Both the position numbers and the translations under genes were made by a program. DNA of 64,000 nucleotides from Urechis unicinctus (lineage: Eukaryota; Annelida; Polychaeta; Xenopneusta; Urechidae), in assembly GCA_034190875.2 (NCBI GenBank), contig CM067358.1:43911543-43975542 (forward strand), read 5' to 3'. This document shows, piece by piece, positions 22,596-34,454 of the stretch. A model generated the notes under the pieces. That model was not told where the DNA came from. It saw nothing but the letters and a program-made list of their open reading frames with translations, and searched no databases. Position 1 is the stretch's first letter; each line of letters opens with the position of its first letter.

Positions 22596-24650
22596 GTTGA
22601 CTATTGACGACCATGGGCGGGGGAACCTATGGACCGAACGGCGTTTGTGCCCTGGCCACCCATCCTCATCATGTATTGGACGGCCACCAATGTAAATCAT
22701 TCTAAATCAAAACAAACCGGTAAATGATTGAGAGGCCAACGTGGAAAATGATGCCTTTCGCTTTGATTGTGTCTTTGTTATATGGCTTGATTTACATGAG
22801 TAAATCATTTGTATTTTATCAGCAGCACTAATTGCCACTTATATTTATTTGTGATGGTGTTTGATTGTGTTCACGTCACAGCTTATGTTATCGAAGTTTA
22901 TATTTATTTAAAAGAAGTGATTTACAGTTCCAATGAATTAAAGCGCGTTAAATAGCACGATTTGCACGAGCGCTCTACAACAATATCAATAGGAAATATA
23001 TCCGTTGATGTGAATGCATCGTGATATTTAGATTCTTGTTTGCGATATCAACATGTCAATGATGTTTGAAACTACTCTATGGGCATCGTAAGGGTGATGG
23101 TATATGGGAAATAGTGTGGCAACTAGGATAGAACCATTAAAAGAGTTTGTTATCCAGCTTATTATGAACGTTTTCCTAATACTGACTGCTTTCAGATAAT
23201 TAAACTAATTAATGCGTTTAAAGTTCAATGATATGTGATAAACTCCAAACAAATTGCATGCAATTTGAAAGATATTTTTTCTTATACCAACGCAAATATA
23301 TTAGCCTGCCTGGTGACATTAACGCGCCATTTATTCGCGGATAATTGGCTTTAGAGAACTGCCATGCAAGTTAGCTGTGTGTTGATTTGACGCAGCTGCT
23401 GCTCCAAAATTAGTTCAACTGATGGGCATACTAAGAATAAACAAATCTAGTTGATCTGCTCAGGTGTAACAAAGTGGCCTTTGTGTCTGTTGCACGTCAT
23501 GAGGGGTGGATAAAGGTCGTGATCAATGCATCATATGCTTCAGGCATTGCGCTGCCTTCGTATCATTGGTTGAGAAATATCTTTAACAACAGTTGATATT
23601 GAACAATGTGTACAAAATAACAACGTGTAACATTGTCGATGTCCTTGCAGCTGACACATCCATGTTTATTGATTGCTGGTGTGATATCGGTGCAAAGAGC
23701 TGTCAGGTCAAGCTGATTTATTATGTGATTACTGGTTGTTACCGCAAAATATACGCCATTTGTACGAGGCGATTTCTAGTAAAGATGTTACCACTTACCT
23801 CCAACCCCTCCCCATCCTATACATACAAACATGCAGCATACAGGGATGCCAAAGTAGCATCCCCATTTTATGAACGCGCTTTTCAGAACAAATTCTATCT
23901 ACAAAGTTCAACCTTTGTGTTAGCTCGAGCTGGGACATATTGCGGTCGCTAAATGAACAACTTGTCACATAAAAGATATACCATTCATAAATATATATCT
24001 CTAGGAATATATATCGACCGCAATATAGAAGATGAGGAAGAGTCTGAGCTATATGAAGTTGGCATTGACATCAGAAAATGTAGTGAAGTTTATAACCTGC
24101 GACATTATATCGATTAAATTTTTAAGGAAGATAGAAAAAATTGGCTACTTCATGCAGTGGTTTGCATCCATCCACGAGAGTTACGCATGTATTTAAATAG
24201 TTGTACGTTACAACAAATGCATTTGCATCCGCAAATTATCACTACAGTCCTACATTCGCAGCTAAAGATGAATTCCCGTGGTTTTGAACACAGTTTAACG
24301 CCCAGCAGAACATTTTTAAAATAAGTCATTATGGTAACAATATAACATGTAACAAAATACAACTTCGGAATAGTGAAAGTAAGTGAAAATGACAGGGCAA
24401 CAAGGTAGTGGGCATACATTTGGGTGATTATGTCGTCCATGGCCTCTTTTAGCATTGTCAAACGTTTTGAATAAACACAGGTCTATATAACGTTATGGCT
24501 TTTAAGTGGAGATCGGATTTTTGTATGAAGTTTAAACTTAATTAAACCTCGGTAAATGATTTGGCTCGATGTCATGAGACAATTTCTTTTACCAGCCAAA
24601 TGAGGTCTAGGCCTGATTGATATCTGCTTTCGAACGGCACTGACTGATTA

Positions 24651-25935
24651 ACTATCCACGTACATAAGCGTTACTACAGTCACTAATATTTTATCACCGC
24701 TCAATCTTTAATAAAGACGTTACTACTAGGGCCATGCCAATGGTTTGGCAACACATTCCTGGAGGATGCACGCACTACGCGTACCCATGGAGCCTCAGAG
24801 AACCGGAGGAAAATGTTTGGACGATTCGTGAGAACAACATTTGTGACAACCATGACAAATGCTGCGGATATGTGGTGGATGAGTGAAGATATGGAAACAA
24901 TTTCGGTCCTATTCAATGTACAGTATGTGCAATGTAAGATCATATTTACATGTCTAGTTAGTGAAGTGTTCACCATCTGTAAAAGTAAATAACTTTACAT
25001 TTAAACCAATAACCTCTTATCAATAAATATGCAACAGTGGCCCTTTGTGCCGATAAATATATCATGCATATATATTTAGACGGGAGAATGACCCCGGGAC
25101 GACTTAATTGTGGTCACTTAATTATGTCCATTAAATCTGAAATTGCCTTAGATGCAATATTGTTTCGAACATCTATATTGATTGACTGACAAGTGGTGCA
25201 ACGTTGAAGACATGGACATAAAGACAATAATATGTCATATTATGCTTTCTTGTACAAATTCCTTTGGTGGTCATGAGGAACATCGCGGCATATCAGTGCT
25301 GAATGCATACTGTGCATAATACTGCTAAATCAAAACAATTTCGTCTTGTACAGGTATTTATGGATAATTTGATATTATTGTCTCTGAGCCAGTTGATAAT
25401 AATGAGCAATTTAACCCCTGGACAATAACATGCTGTCGTCAAGGACATTCACTTATACCTACCACCCCCGTAAAGCTAAGAAGACATGTTACAATATGGT
25501 CTAATGAGGTTTCAACATGGCCTTGATAGAAGCAACACATGCTTCAGATGCTTATGTATGTAATTCTTACTTTAACGATACTCGTAGTAGCTAATTGTCC
25601 TGTTTGTTTCTGTTGGGGTGTACAGTCGTATAGCTATTACCTCTGCTGCTTTAGTTGACTGCTGCCCGGGAAAGGCCATAATTCCGTCACTGACAATGAT
25701 TAAGTGATTTCCCTCGAATAAATAGCTCCAAGTCGTTGCAGAAACAAACACTAGCAATCTGCTAAGTTTAATATTGTGTAGACGATCCACACGAGAATGT
25801 CAAGACATTAAGCTAGATCTAAGAGGAATGATAGTAATGCAAGATAAAATGGAAAGATTTGGGATATAATCATAGCTTGTGGACGGATTATGCTTCACCA
25901 GCCTTACCGTTGCAAGTAATATGAACCCAGATTAT
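24651..25935. other. No recognisable gene
   Basis: AT-rich sequence with short unrecognised open frames (24701-24976 -, 25572-25790 -). Nothing else is seen. Confidence 0.4.
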
Positions 25936-25938
25936 CAG

Positions 25939-26110
<172 letters not shown>

Positions 26111-27555
26111 CATGTTGGTCCCTATTTACATTTTGGTCGATGATCATGGGGCCAAAATAGTCAGCGTCATCTCCTACGTTTACACAACGGCGCTTCTTAT
26201 CCAAAGTGTCACATCTTTTGCAACTACTCATCCTAAGGTTGGAATCTCATTATTCGGGCATACTGTGCACTTTTAATTGCGTTTCAATGCACTTGCCTGA
26301 ATTGACATTTTGGTCTCAACGACCATTTTGGCCATGGTGAATAATCGGTCATTATATAGCTTTGTTCGATGTATAATTGCTTCAATTTTCGATTCATAAT
26401 TTGTGTGAATTTTACGTCAATGAACAATTCTTTGTTTTAATTTATCTCTTCAAATGAATAATATACAAATTTAAAATGTATATATAAATCAGCAAATTTA
26501 ACGAGTGACGGGTGGCACACGCTCAAATATCTTCGCGGACGGATATAAAAGAAATGGCAATTTTACTGGTAGATTCGGGATTGTAAGTCTTTTTCAGCTA
26601 ATTTTAGGTGTTTCTCTCTCAATATTATCCGTCTGATAATATTTAATTTATATAGATTAGAGAAAATGCAACACTTATGCTAGGAATTCGAGAAGTAGAT
26701 GCATTTAAAAACTTTTAGAGAATCTTACTGATAAGAGATACTGGTTTTCTTGGTCTGTGATGTGTAAAGTTTCAAGTAAGAAATGAAATCATATCGTATC
26801 AACGGACTTTTTCACAAGTGAACAATTATCCAGGTTGTTTTGTGTTATCAGTTCGCTCATGTCGTAAAATCCAAGTGTCCCCACGAACGGAACCGCGGGC
26901 GCAACCAGAAGGTCTATTTTGGGATTGTTATAAGTCAAGCTTTCCATACCGCATGGAATTTCCGGTACACGAGCGAATATAAACAAGTAGACAAAGGCGA
27001 TCGGTCAGCCTTGAGCATTTTACACGCTCTGTTTCCATGTGAATCGCGTTCGGTCAGTATGATTCAAACGTTTATAGATTGAATATCATTCTTGCGACAA
27101 TGAACGTTATTGTTGCGGGAAGACATTTCATGTACGACAAATTGTTTGAAATACCCGTAGTTACAGGTTAACGAGCTTCAGCGGACTGTTCTCGACGTGG
27201 GCGCAGCCGCTCAGTCACACTTACCGATCACTAGTCCAACGACCAACAATACCCAGATACCACGTTAATGTTACAAGGTAGCTATAGATTGGTTGGACAG
27301 AGCTACGAATTACCATTGCATTTTCTAACGTACATATAACCGTATCGCCATTCTAGCGAACGGTTTTTGCGCCATCTGTCAAATGTTTACATTGGCATTT
27401 GACCCACCGCCAGCCTGATGGGTGTTTTTGGTGGTATCTGCTGATCTTGATCCTGTATCATAGTAGCCCAAACGTTCCAATTCTGTTGTTGAGTAAGGTA
27501 GGCGATCCAGGGTTATTGATCACACTCGTCTTCAGACTTTTTGCCCTGTAACTTA
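26111..27555. other. No recognisable gene
   Basis: Short ATTTTGG/CCAAAAT inverted words occur at 26,130-26,330. Overlapping open frames near 26,790-27,080 on both strands have no recognisable content. Confidence 0.4.
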
Positions 27556-27559
27556 CAAT

Positions 27560-27621
27560 GTTGTATGGTGAACTATGACACTAGCCACTAGGATGGCTAG
27601 TTTCATTGTCCACCATACAAC
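27560..27621. repeat. Nested hairpin (perfect inverted repeats)
   Basis: GTTGTATGGTG at 27,560-27,570 pairs exactly with CACCATACAAC at 27,611-27,621. Inside, CTAGCCA at 27,581-27,587 pairs with TGGCTAG at 27,594-27,600. A cruciform-capable structure lying just before a long guanine tract; it may be the end of a small non-autonomous DNA element. Confidence 0.7.
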
Positions 27622-27642
27622 AACCCTAGTGGTAGTGCATTG

Positions 27643-27670
27643 GAGGGGGGTGGGGGGGGGTGGGGGCTGG
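27643..27670 (+). other. Guanine tract, potential G-quadruplex
   Basis: Runs of six, nine and five guanines are separated by single thymines. This comfortably fits the pattern for an intramolecular G-quadruplex on the plus strand. Confidence 0.8.
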
Positions 27671-28422
27671 GTTTACTCTTTCAAATGTTAAAGGTTCAAA
27701 GGTTGAATATGGATATTTTGCTTTCAACATACTTTAATTATGTACTTGCATCTGTAATGTCACCCTTCACCTACCTTTAAAAGTACTTTTATTGGACATG
27801 AATATAGAATGATCTGCTAATATTATATATCATTCCAATACACTAAAACATTAGTTCTTTATAAAATTCCTATAAGTTTGATTATGTTTTATATGATAGT
27901 TCAGTCATGGACAGAGTCACACATTTGCCATAAATTAGTCAGGAAAGTGATCCTTTAGATCTCAATAGTAGCTATCCAAAACAAAGTGTGCTGGTTTGAG
28001 TTAAAAGCCTAGTTAAACAGCGGCTAGCCAAATAATGAGACCCCAAGTAGGTTTCCGAAGTCAAAAGCCTCTTTTGTCGGGGTATCTGCCACATCAATGA
28101 TGGTATTAAAATTGTTGCCAAATGTTCGATGTTTGTAATCCTAACAATTGTTCCATAGTAAAATCACCTCATTTGAATCCACCATGTATAAGCTATAAAT
28201 GCAATGACCATCTGTCAGTTAGTCTTAAAATCTGTGCATCTGGTTTAGTGTTAATAGCAGTATTAAGCATATTTTAAACCCCAAAGAGGCCAAGATGGAA
28301 CAACCTGACTGGTTATGCATTACTTGAATGGTCCCTTTAATTGGTTGCCCATCCCTTAGAGTGGTTACCTGACCTGTTGCATGCGACTTACAAGGTAAAA
28401 TTTATGGGACCATTAGGCAGTA

Positions 28423-28453
28423 ACCATTAATAGTTCTGCTCCTCAGCACAGCT
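28423..28453. repeat. Left 31-bp direct repeat flanking the LINE
   Basis: Matches 31,125-31,155 with one mismatch. It contains GTTCTGCTCCTCAGCACAGC. It looks like a target-site duplication but is better explained as part of an older tandem repeat into which the LINE inserted; see the right-hand flank at 31,058-31,230. Confidence 0.85.
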
Positions 28454-28715
28454 GTAATAATGATAATAATAATAATAATTTATTGCTTGCAACATCAGCA
28501 AGTACATATATATAAATTGTGACATATATAAGGCATGCAAGCAAAAGGATGTAGACATCTAATGATGTACGAATCCTTACAATTAATACAGCGTGTAAGT
28601 GCACAGAAAAACATATTGACATAGTAGTACCTGTAAACACTCAATATCTAACAATGGTATTGACAAAGATTGATATTGCGTGTGCCAAATATCATTAAAC
28701 ATTTGATGTGGTTAA

Positions 28716-29207
28716 TTAAACAGCAAAGTAATAGAATCTTGGGAATATTTCAACAATGTGTTTTCTTAAAATTATTTTGAAAGCATAATACGACATATAT
28801 GGTTTAATTATATAGCAGATAACATTCCACAATTTCACGCCTTGATACATAATACTGTTAATAGCTATTTGCGATTTACATTTGGGTACATATAGTAGAA
28901 ATTGTTGCCTAGTTATAACATTGTAGGTATCAGGCTTTCTTTTAAACATTTTGTACAATGGTTTTGGCAAAAAACCTGAATTGTACCTGAACACAAATAA
29001 GAGTACACAATAATCATACACATTCGATAGTGGAATAATATTTAGCATCTTAAAAATTGGGCTAGAACTGGCACGTCTAGGAGACCCTGTCATTATTCTG
29101 CAGCATAATGTTTGCATCTTTAAAACTGAGTCACGATATTTCTTGGCAGCATTTCCCCATGCTTCAATACAATAGGAAATGTATGGATAGATAAATGAAT
29201 AATACAT
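28716..29207 (-). pseudogene. LINE ORF2 C-terminal region
   Basis: This 163-codon segment follows the RT in the same element. It begins YYSFIYPYISYCIEAWGNAA, matching the conserved S-x-(I/L)-x-P-x-(L/I)-x-Y-C-x-x-x-W-G motif of the CR1/jockey tail. It continues with QTLCCRIMTGSPRRA, matching the Q-x(5)-R-x-(I/V) tract, and ends at 28,716. Between it and the RT (29,208-29,490) homologous peptides such as LNTHKLSSNVQTSYYVTFKP can be read through stops and shifts. Confidence 0.88.
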
Positions 29208-29490
29208 CGTTTTAAACGTTTACAACTTAAACACTTGTCTTGCTTTACATAAGATTCCTACATTTTTAGCAATTTTCAATTTTACATGGTAGATATGTTA
29301 TGACCAATTTAATGTTCTATCAAGACGTACTTCAAGGAAAGTAGTACAGTTTTAATTCGTTAATATCTGGTTGTTTATATACAACGTTTCTTTTGGGGTG
29401 ATAATATGCCGACCAGGTTTGAAAGTAACATAATATGACGTTTGTACATTGGAAGATAGTTTGTGTGTGTTCAGCCACATAACAAGTTTA

Positions 29491-30165
29491 TCAAGCTCTT
29501 GATTCATTTTTCGAATCAATCAAGTTATCAATATTGTTACCTACAATAATCATATTAGTATCATCAGCAAAAAGAATCGGAACTAAAACAGTTGAGACGT
29601 GCACAATGTCATTAATATATAGTAAAAACAGTATAGGCCCTAAAATGGATCCTTGAGGGACACCACATTTAATACTGCTACATTCCGATTGAGTTTCACC
29701 ATACGACACATACTGAGTCCTATCTGTCAGATAACTTTTAAACCATTCAAGTGCAATACCTCGAACACCATAACAGTAGAGTTTTCTCAACAAAATACGG
29801 CGATTAATGGTATCGAACGCTTTGCTGAAATCTAAAAATACTCCAAGTACACATTTATCATCTTCATATGCATCAATAATCTTATTCACTAAATATGTTA
29901 AAGCCATGTTTGCACCATGATTTTCTCTGAACCCAAACTGGCATTCATACAAAATATTCTGCTTATTAACAAAATCAATAAGTGTATTATACATTAATCG
30001 TTCCATAATCTTCGATATGACTGGCAGTACAGACACAGGTCGATAGTTCTTAATACATGAATCATCCCCACTCTTGAAAATTGGCACGACTCTAATTAGC
30101 TTAAGTTCATTTGGAACAACTCCATGATTAAACGGAAGGTTTAAAATATGCACTAATGATGTCAA
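29491..30165 (-). pseudogene. LINE reverse transcriptase domain
   Basis: RNA-directed DNA polymerase that copies the LINE transcript into DNA at the nicked target. Within this 224-codon frame the RT motifs appear in order. VVPIFKSGDD and NYRPVSVLPVISKIMERLMY mark the N-terminal fingers. GVFLDFSKAFDTINRRIL is motif A with its catalytic aspartate. GVPQGSILGPILFLLYIND is motif B. FADDTNMI is motif C with the paired catalytic aspartates. All catalytic residues are intact, so this stretch alone looks functional, but a shift just after NIDNLIDS and stops on either side break the full ORF. The family is the CR1/jockey/L2 group; the exact clade needs a tree. Confidence 0.96.
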
Positions 30166-30593
30166 AAAAGCACCAAATGTCGATTTAATAACCTTTGTGT
30201 GTAAGTCATCCCATCAAGGGCTGGTGCATTTTAACGACAGAACAAAGCTACTGACTTCATTTTTACTTGTATCATTGAGCGCAATTGAATTAATACATGA
30301 TTTCTTCACAAATGACAAAGGGTCGATATTTGTAGAAGGAACATTTTCAGACAAGCTTGGTCCAATGTTAACAAAAAAGTTATTTTCTTATTTGATATGA
30401 GGTCTCCATTAATATTAAATTGTTCGGGACACCTAGTGACCTTCTTCTTGTTTATAACTTCCTTAATCAATGTCCATGATTTCCTCAAGTTGTTCTTGTT
30501 TATAGATAACGTGCTATCATAATGAACTCTTTGATACTCTTTAATCATACTTTGAAGTTTGTTTTTATTTGCTTTATGATACATTTTATTGCT
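30166..30593 (-). pseudogene. LINE ORF2 linker between endonuclease and RT
   Basis: Two frames carry the lysine-rich linker typical of this group. From 30,584 the frame reads YHKANKNKLQSMIKEYQRVH and LRKSWTLIKEVINKKK, then GDLISNKK. The following part continues in another frame toward the RT (CTSPGWDDLHTKVIKSTFGA, read back from the minus strand near 30,215). One stop and at least one shift lie in the stretch. Confidence 0.8.
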
Positions 30594-31055
30594 TTAAGTG
30601 GGACACTTTAAAATTTTGATATACAGTTTATATTTTACTCGTATAGATGTTTTTAACCCAGCTGTTAGCCACGGCTTTCGGTTTTTATGAACAGAGATTG
30701 CATTATTTAATGAAAAATGGGTATTAAAGTGATCTATAACGATTTTATAGAAATCAGTATATGCTTTCTGTGTGTTATCGTTATGCAAGATATTACTCCA
30801 ATCTACCTGCAGGAGTGATGTTTTTAACTGCTGAATATTACTTGCATTGTAAAACCTCGGCTTTTTGTTGATGACCTCAGTTTGACAGGATACTTCTGAA
30901 TCAATATAATGGTCGCTTATGTCAGTACAAATAATACCCGAGACGCCATTCCTTACTGGGTGAAAATTACAAAATATGTTATTGATTAAAGTAGAAGAGG
31001 ATGAAGTAATTCTTGTAGGTTTTGTAATTAATGGAGCAAATGAAAATGAATACAA
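30594..31055 (-). pseudogene. LINE endonuclease C-terminus and linker start
   Basis: The start of this 153-codon frame matches the end of the apurinic-like endonuclease domain: LITKPTRITSSSSTLINNIF is the P-T-R-x(6)-(T/S)-L-I-D-x-I segment, and GIICTDISDHY carries the conserved S-D-H whose histidine is catalytic. The residues needed earlier in the fold are absent because the element is 5'-truncated. The rest of the frame is linker with the RKPWLTAGL motif typical of this LINE group. Confidence 0.85.
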
Positions 31056-31057
31056 TG

Positions 31058-31230
31058 TTTGCCGTGTCCATTTGTCCGTTCGTAATTTGTTTTAATGATG
31101 CAAGCCACTCTTATATTGATTGTCACCATTAAAAGTTCTGCTCCTCAGCACAGCTTTGCGCTGTCCATCTGTCTGTTTGTAAACATTTCTTTTTAATACT
31201 GCAAGCCGCTCTTATATTGATTGTCACTAT
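31058..31230. repeat. Tandem repeat hosting the LINE insertion (right side)
   Basis: TTTGCCGTGTCCAT at 31,058 and TTTGCGCTGTCCAT at 31,155 begin two copies, about 97-101 bp apart. Both continue to GCAAGCC(A/G)CTCTTATATT and TTGTCAC. The 31-bp motif at 31,125-31,155 separates them; the same motif at 28,423-28,453 is the start of the interrupted copy. Confidence 0.8.
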
Positions 31231-31294
31231 CAAACAAAATATCAGCCCTTTGTGACCTTATTATTGAAAAATAATCCCATTAGCTATGTTAACC

Positions 31295-31470
31295 AAATAG
31301 GGAATAATTTTTTATGACACGTTTTCTTACGGAGCATGCTACCAGTCTCAAATTAAATATGAACAACTCCTGTATTGATGATCACTTAATCTTTTGTCCC
31401 TGAGTGATTTACTGAAAGGGGAATAATTCTTGATGGCACGTTTTCTCATAATGCAAGCTAGCAACTCCTC
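31295..31470. repeat. Degenerate ~119-bp tandem repeat
   Basis: GGGAATAATT then TATGACACGTTTTCT near 31,300 and GGGGAATAATTCT then GATGGCACGTTTTCT near 31,420 are related at an offset of about 119 bp. The stretch from here to 31,800 contains no gene. Confidence 0.55.
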
Positions 31471-31825
31471 ATCGACCAAATATTCCTGCAAAACCTTTGA
31501 CCCCTGGATTATTATTGAATAAGCACCTGTGCCTATAAACCTAATGGGTTATTGAAAGTTTTGATGTAACATTTTGTTATAAATCAAGCTAATGGTCTCA
31601 AATCGTACACAGGGCCTTCTCATGTCAATATTTCCTTGCTAGCTAGAAATCTGATCTGTATGGTCCTTGACATCAGCCAAAATGTTATGATTATCATCAA
31701 TTATACAGGTAATTTTGCCCACTTGCCAAACATTATTTGTGGTATTAGACACAACATCGCTGGTAACTTGTGCTCAGGGGTGTTTTATCTATACTGATAA
31801 TAAGTGTGATCTGTATTTGTTCCGA

Positions 31826-32615
31826 TCACCAGCCCAGTATATCACTGACCTGGGTTTTTCCTTATCACTAGCCCATCGTGACACTGACCTGGGGTTTTTA
31901 TCACCAGCCAAGTATATCACTGACTTGGGGTTCTCCTTATTACCAGCCCACCGTGACACTGACCTGGGGTTCATATCACCAGCCAAGTATATCACTGACT
32001 TGGGGTTCTCCTTATTACCAGCCCACCGTGACACTGACCTGGGGTTCATATCACCAGCCCAGTATATCACTGACCTGGGGTTCTCCTTATCACCAGCCCA
32101 TCGTGACACTGACCTGGTATTCATATCATCGGCCCAGTATATCACTGACCTGGGGTTCTTCTTATCACCAGCCCATCGTGACACTTAGCTGAGGTTCCTA
32201 TCACCAGCCCAGTGTATCACTGACCTAGGGTTCTCCTTATCACCAGCCCACCTAGACACTGACCTGGGGTTCTTATCACCGGCCCAGTATATCACTGACC
32301 TGGGGTTCTTCTTATCACCAGCCCATCGTGACACTTAGCTGGGGTTCCTATCACCAGCCCAGTGTATCACTGACCTAGGGTTCTCCTTATCACCAGCCCA
32401 CCTAGACACTGACCTGGGGTTCTTATCACCAGCCCAGCATGACTCTGACCTGGGGTTTTTCTTATCACCAGCCCATTGTGTCACTGACCTGGGGTTCTTA
32501 TCACCAGCCCAGTATATCGCTGACCTGGAGTTCTCCTTATCACCAGCCCATCGTGACACTGACCTTGATTTTTAATCACCAGCCCAGTTTATCACTGACC
32601 TGGGGTTTTCCTAAC
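31826..32615. repeat. 75-bp minisatellite
   Basis: About ten and a half copies of a 75-bp unit made of two related half-units of 36 and 39 bp. Each half holds a TCACCAGCCCA core and a CACTGACCTGGGG box. Spacings of 75 bp were counted directly between TCACCAGCC occurrences at 31,826, 31,901 and 31,976. Because 75 is a multiple of three, several frames on both strands stay open for up to 157 codons and give regular 25-residue peptides. These are consequences of the repeat, not evidence of a protein. A 150-bp higher-order duplication is visible: CGTGACACTTAGCT occurs at 32,177 and 32,327. Confidence 0.93.
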
Positions 32616-34440
32616 ATGGCATCTTTTTTTGTCCAGAATGGTCCTGGTTACGGGTGGCCATTTTAGTTAATTTTCAACCCTGGATAGTGTTCAGTCCTGT
32701 TTGTCGTTGTATGATTTAATTCGTCATAACGTATTATTGAAAATCACATCAAAAGCAGCAGAGCTTCAAGAACTATTGATCTCTTGTATCAAGCGAGATG
32801 TCTCAAATAATGCATGGGCTTTATCATGTCCATATCTCCTTGCAACTATAACTCATATAGCTTTATGGCTTTTGACCTCTGACTTGCTAAATAAAAGCAA
32901 ATTAAAATTTCTTGTTCCAGGAAAAATGTAGCTAAGTTATTAATAGCTCATTGGTGTATGGTGAATCATTTCTTAAAAACTGAAATTATTAGGCTTAAAA
33001 TTATTTGCATTACTACTTGGTGATGGATTATTGTTGCCAGACAAATAGGTTTGGGGGTTGTTGTTCAGACCCGGTGTGTTATTGAATACAATGTTAAAAA
33101 AAGCTGTGATGAAATGCTGTCGTAACTTGTTAATGAAAATCGTGTCAAAAGTTTCAATAGCCATCGGCCTTCTGTCTTTATTGTTAGGCAGTGGGATTGA
33201 CTAGGTGTTTGTAATGACATTTTGCTCAGCAGCACTCATGATAAGGTAGTAATTAACTGCTTTACCTCTTGTTCTGGGTTTAATATCATGGTGCTGTTCT
33301 GGACCTAGATCTCAATCAAATCATATTGGAGATTCATTTCAGCTGTGTTGGTATATCAGCCCTATTTGGGAAATTTATTTTCTCAAGATGGACAACAGTA
33401 TCAGCTGTCCAAACATCATAATTATGTTCATCTATCTCTGCATCATACCTCCTCATATCAAAGGAACAGTGTATTGCTTTAGGGCCACTAGACTCTTGTT
33501 TGGTGAAAACAAATATTCTTTAGTCTTATCATTTCATGACATTTGGTTATTTGAGATAAATGTATAGTTCAAAATAAGAATAGTGAGGAGGTCATGTGGC
33601 TTCATCTACATTTCTGATGTCTGAACTATGCTCTCTGAGCAGTAGACGTATTCTGAGCATCTAGTGAATGCTTTGTCACAGAATCAACTCCAGATCAACA
33701 TCAGATATGTATGTCCTCATCCTCACCATATACTAATTTTCAGATTTGCACAATTGTACGTGTGTAGGTTTAGGATGAAGAGAGCTGGCTTATGTGGATG
33801 ATGCACCATTATTAATCAATGGCTAAGTGACCATGGGAGATGCCCCAAAGCCAACCAAGGGGAGCATCCAAGCATTGAATTCTAGTACATTTATCAATGC
33901 TCAGCGCCATTGCAACCTTCCTGGTGGTCACTAGTCAATGCCTGTCGTCTCGGTACCCAGAAAAAGAATGTTAAAGTTACCATCAGTGGTCAATGAAGGA
34001 AGGTAACATTAATTATTGATGGGTGTGCTGTTTGTTATTGGTTATATATTTGCAGTTTAAGTGCATATTGATAAGATCTGGGTTACAATGTTTTCTCCGT
34101 TCCCCCGGTACACCTCCCGCTCGGCAAGGTTCGGAACTTTTCGGAGCAAGACATTGCGTCAGCTTTTCGTGGAATCGCGCCGATAGATTAGCTTCACTAT
34201 TTTCTTCATGGCTCGTTGAATATTGTGAATGTACATTTATGAATAGCTTCTGCGCAGTTCGAATTATGTTTAAACAATGAGAAATCGGAAAAGTTTTTGT
34301 CGGTTTCCGAAAGACCTAAAAACTCGCATTACTTTGTATGAGTTTTGTAACCCAAGATTGTATAAACGATGGTCTGTCAGTAGTAGGTTGGTTAGGATAA
34401 TGAAGGTTGGTAATATCGGAAGGCAAAAAGGGCTGGCCGG
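32616..34440. other. No recognisable gene
   Basis: Short open frames (32701-32931 +, 32973-33164 -, 34023-34280 +, 34277-34474 +) show no known domain. The frame at 34,277 contains SFCRFPKDLKT, which superficially recalls a THAP segment but lacks the upstream cysteine pair. Confidence 0.4.
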
Positions 34441-34454
34441 CTCTTTTGTTTATT

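Larger units (their letters stand above)
15150..24650. repeat. Diverged large repeat unit, copy c1
   Basis: Ordered anchors in this stretch recur elsewhere in the window. 15,300-16,290 matches 45,660-46,250. 19,540-20,010 matches 60,080-60,260. 21,050-21,160 matches 48,190-48,290 and 61,290-61,360. 22,290-22,800 matches 48,960-49,480 and 62,530-63,040. 23,040-23,830 matches 49,700-50,150 and 63,100-63,840. 24,230-24,640 matches 50,340-50,750. Examples of shared words are TTTGCGATATCA and TTGATTGCTGGTGTGATAT. Identity looks like roughly 65-80 percent with many indels. Order and strand are conserved. The unit has no recognised host gene; its LINE remnants are listed separately. Borders are approximate. 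Confidence 0.7.
28454..31058 (-). mobile_element. 5'-truncated CR1/jockey-group LINE
   Basis: A non-LTR retrotransposon on the minus strand. It retains the end of the endonuclease domain, the full reverse transcriptase region, the C-terminal tail and a 3' untranslated region. The 3' tail at 28,454-28,483 is an ATT/ATC trinucleotide repeat preceded by AATAAA on the minus strand, as in CR1-like elements that end in microsatellites. The 5' end is truncated inside the endonuclease at about 31,058. Both ends abut halves of a host tandem repeat, which gives unusually well-defined borders. Frameshifts and stops show it is no longer active. Confidence 0.9.

Noticed and set aside
28423-31155. 31-bp direct repeat as a LINE target-site duplication
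   Set aside because: The sequence next to the right copy is itself tandemly repeated, so a split older tandem repeat explains the data better.
31715-32188. 157-codon frame and overlapping frames encoding 25-residue repeats
   Set aside because: They follow from a 75-bp DNA repeat being a multiple of three; several frames on both strands are equally open.
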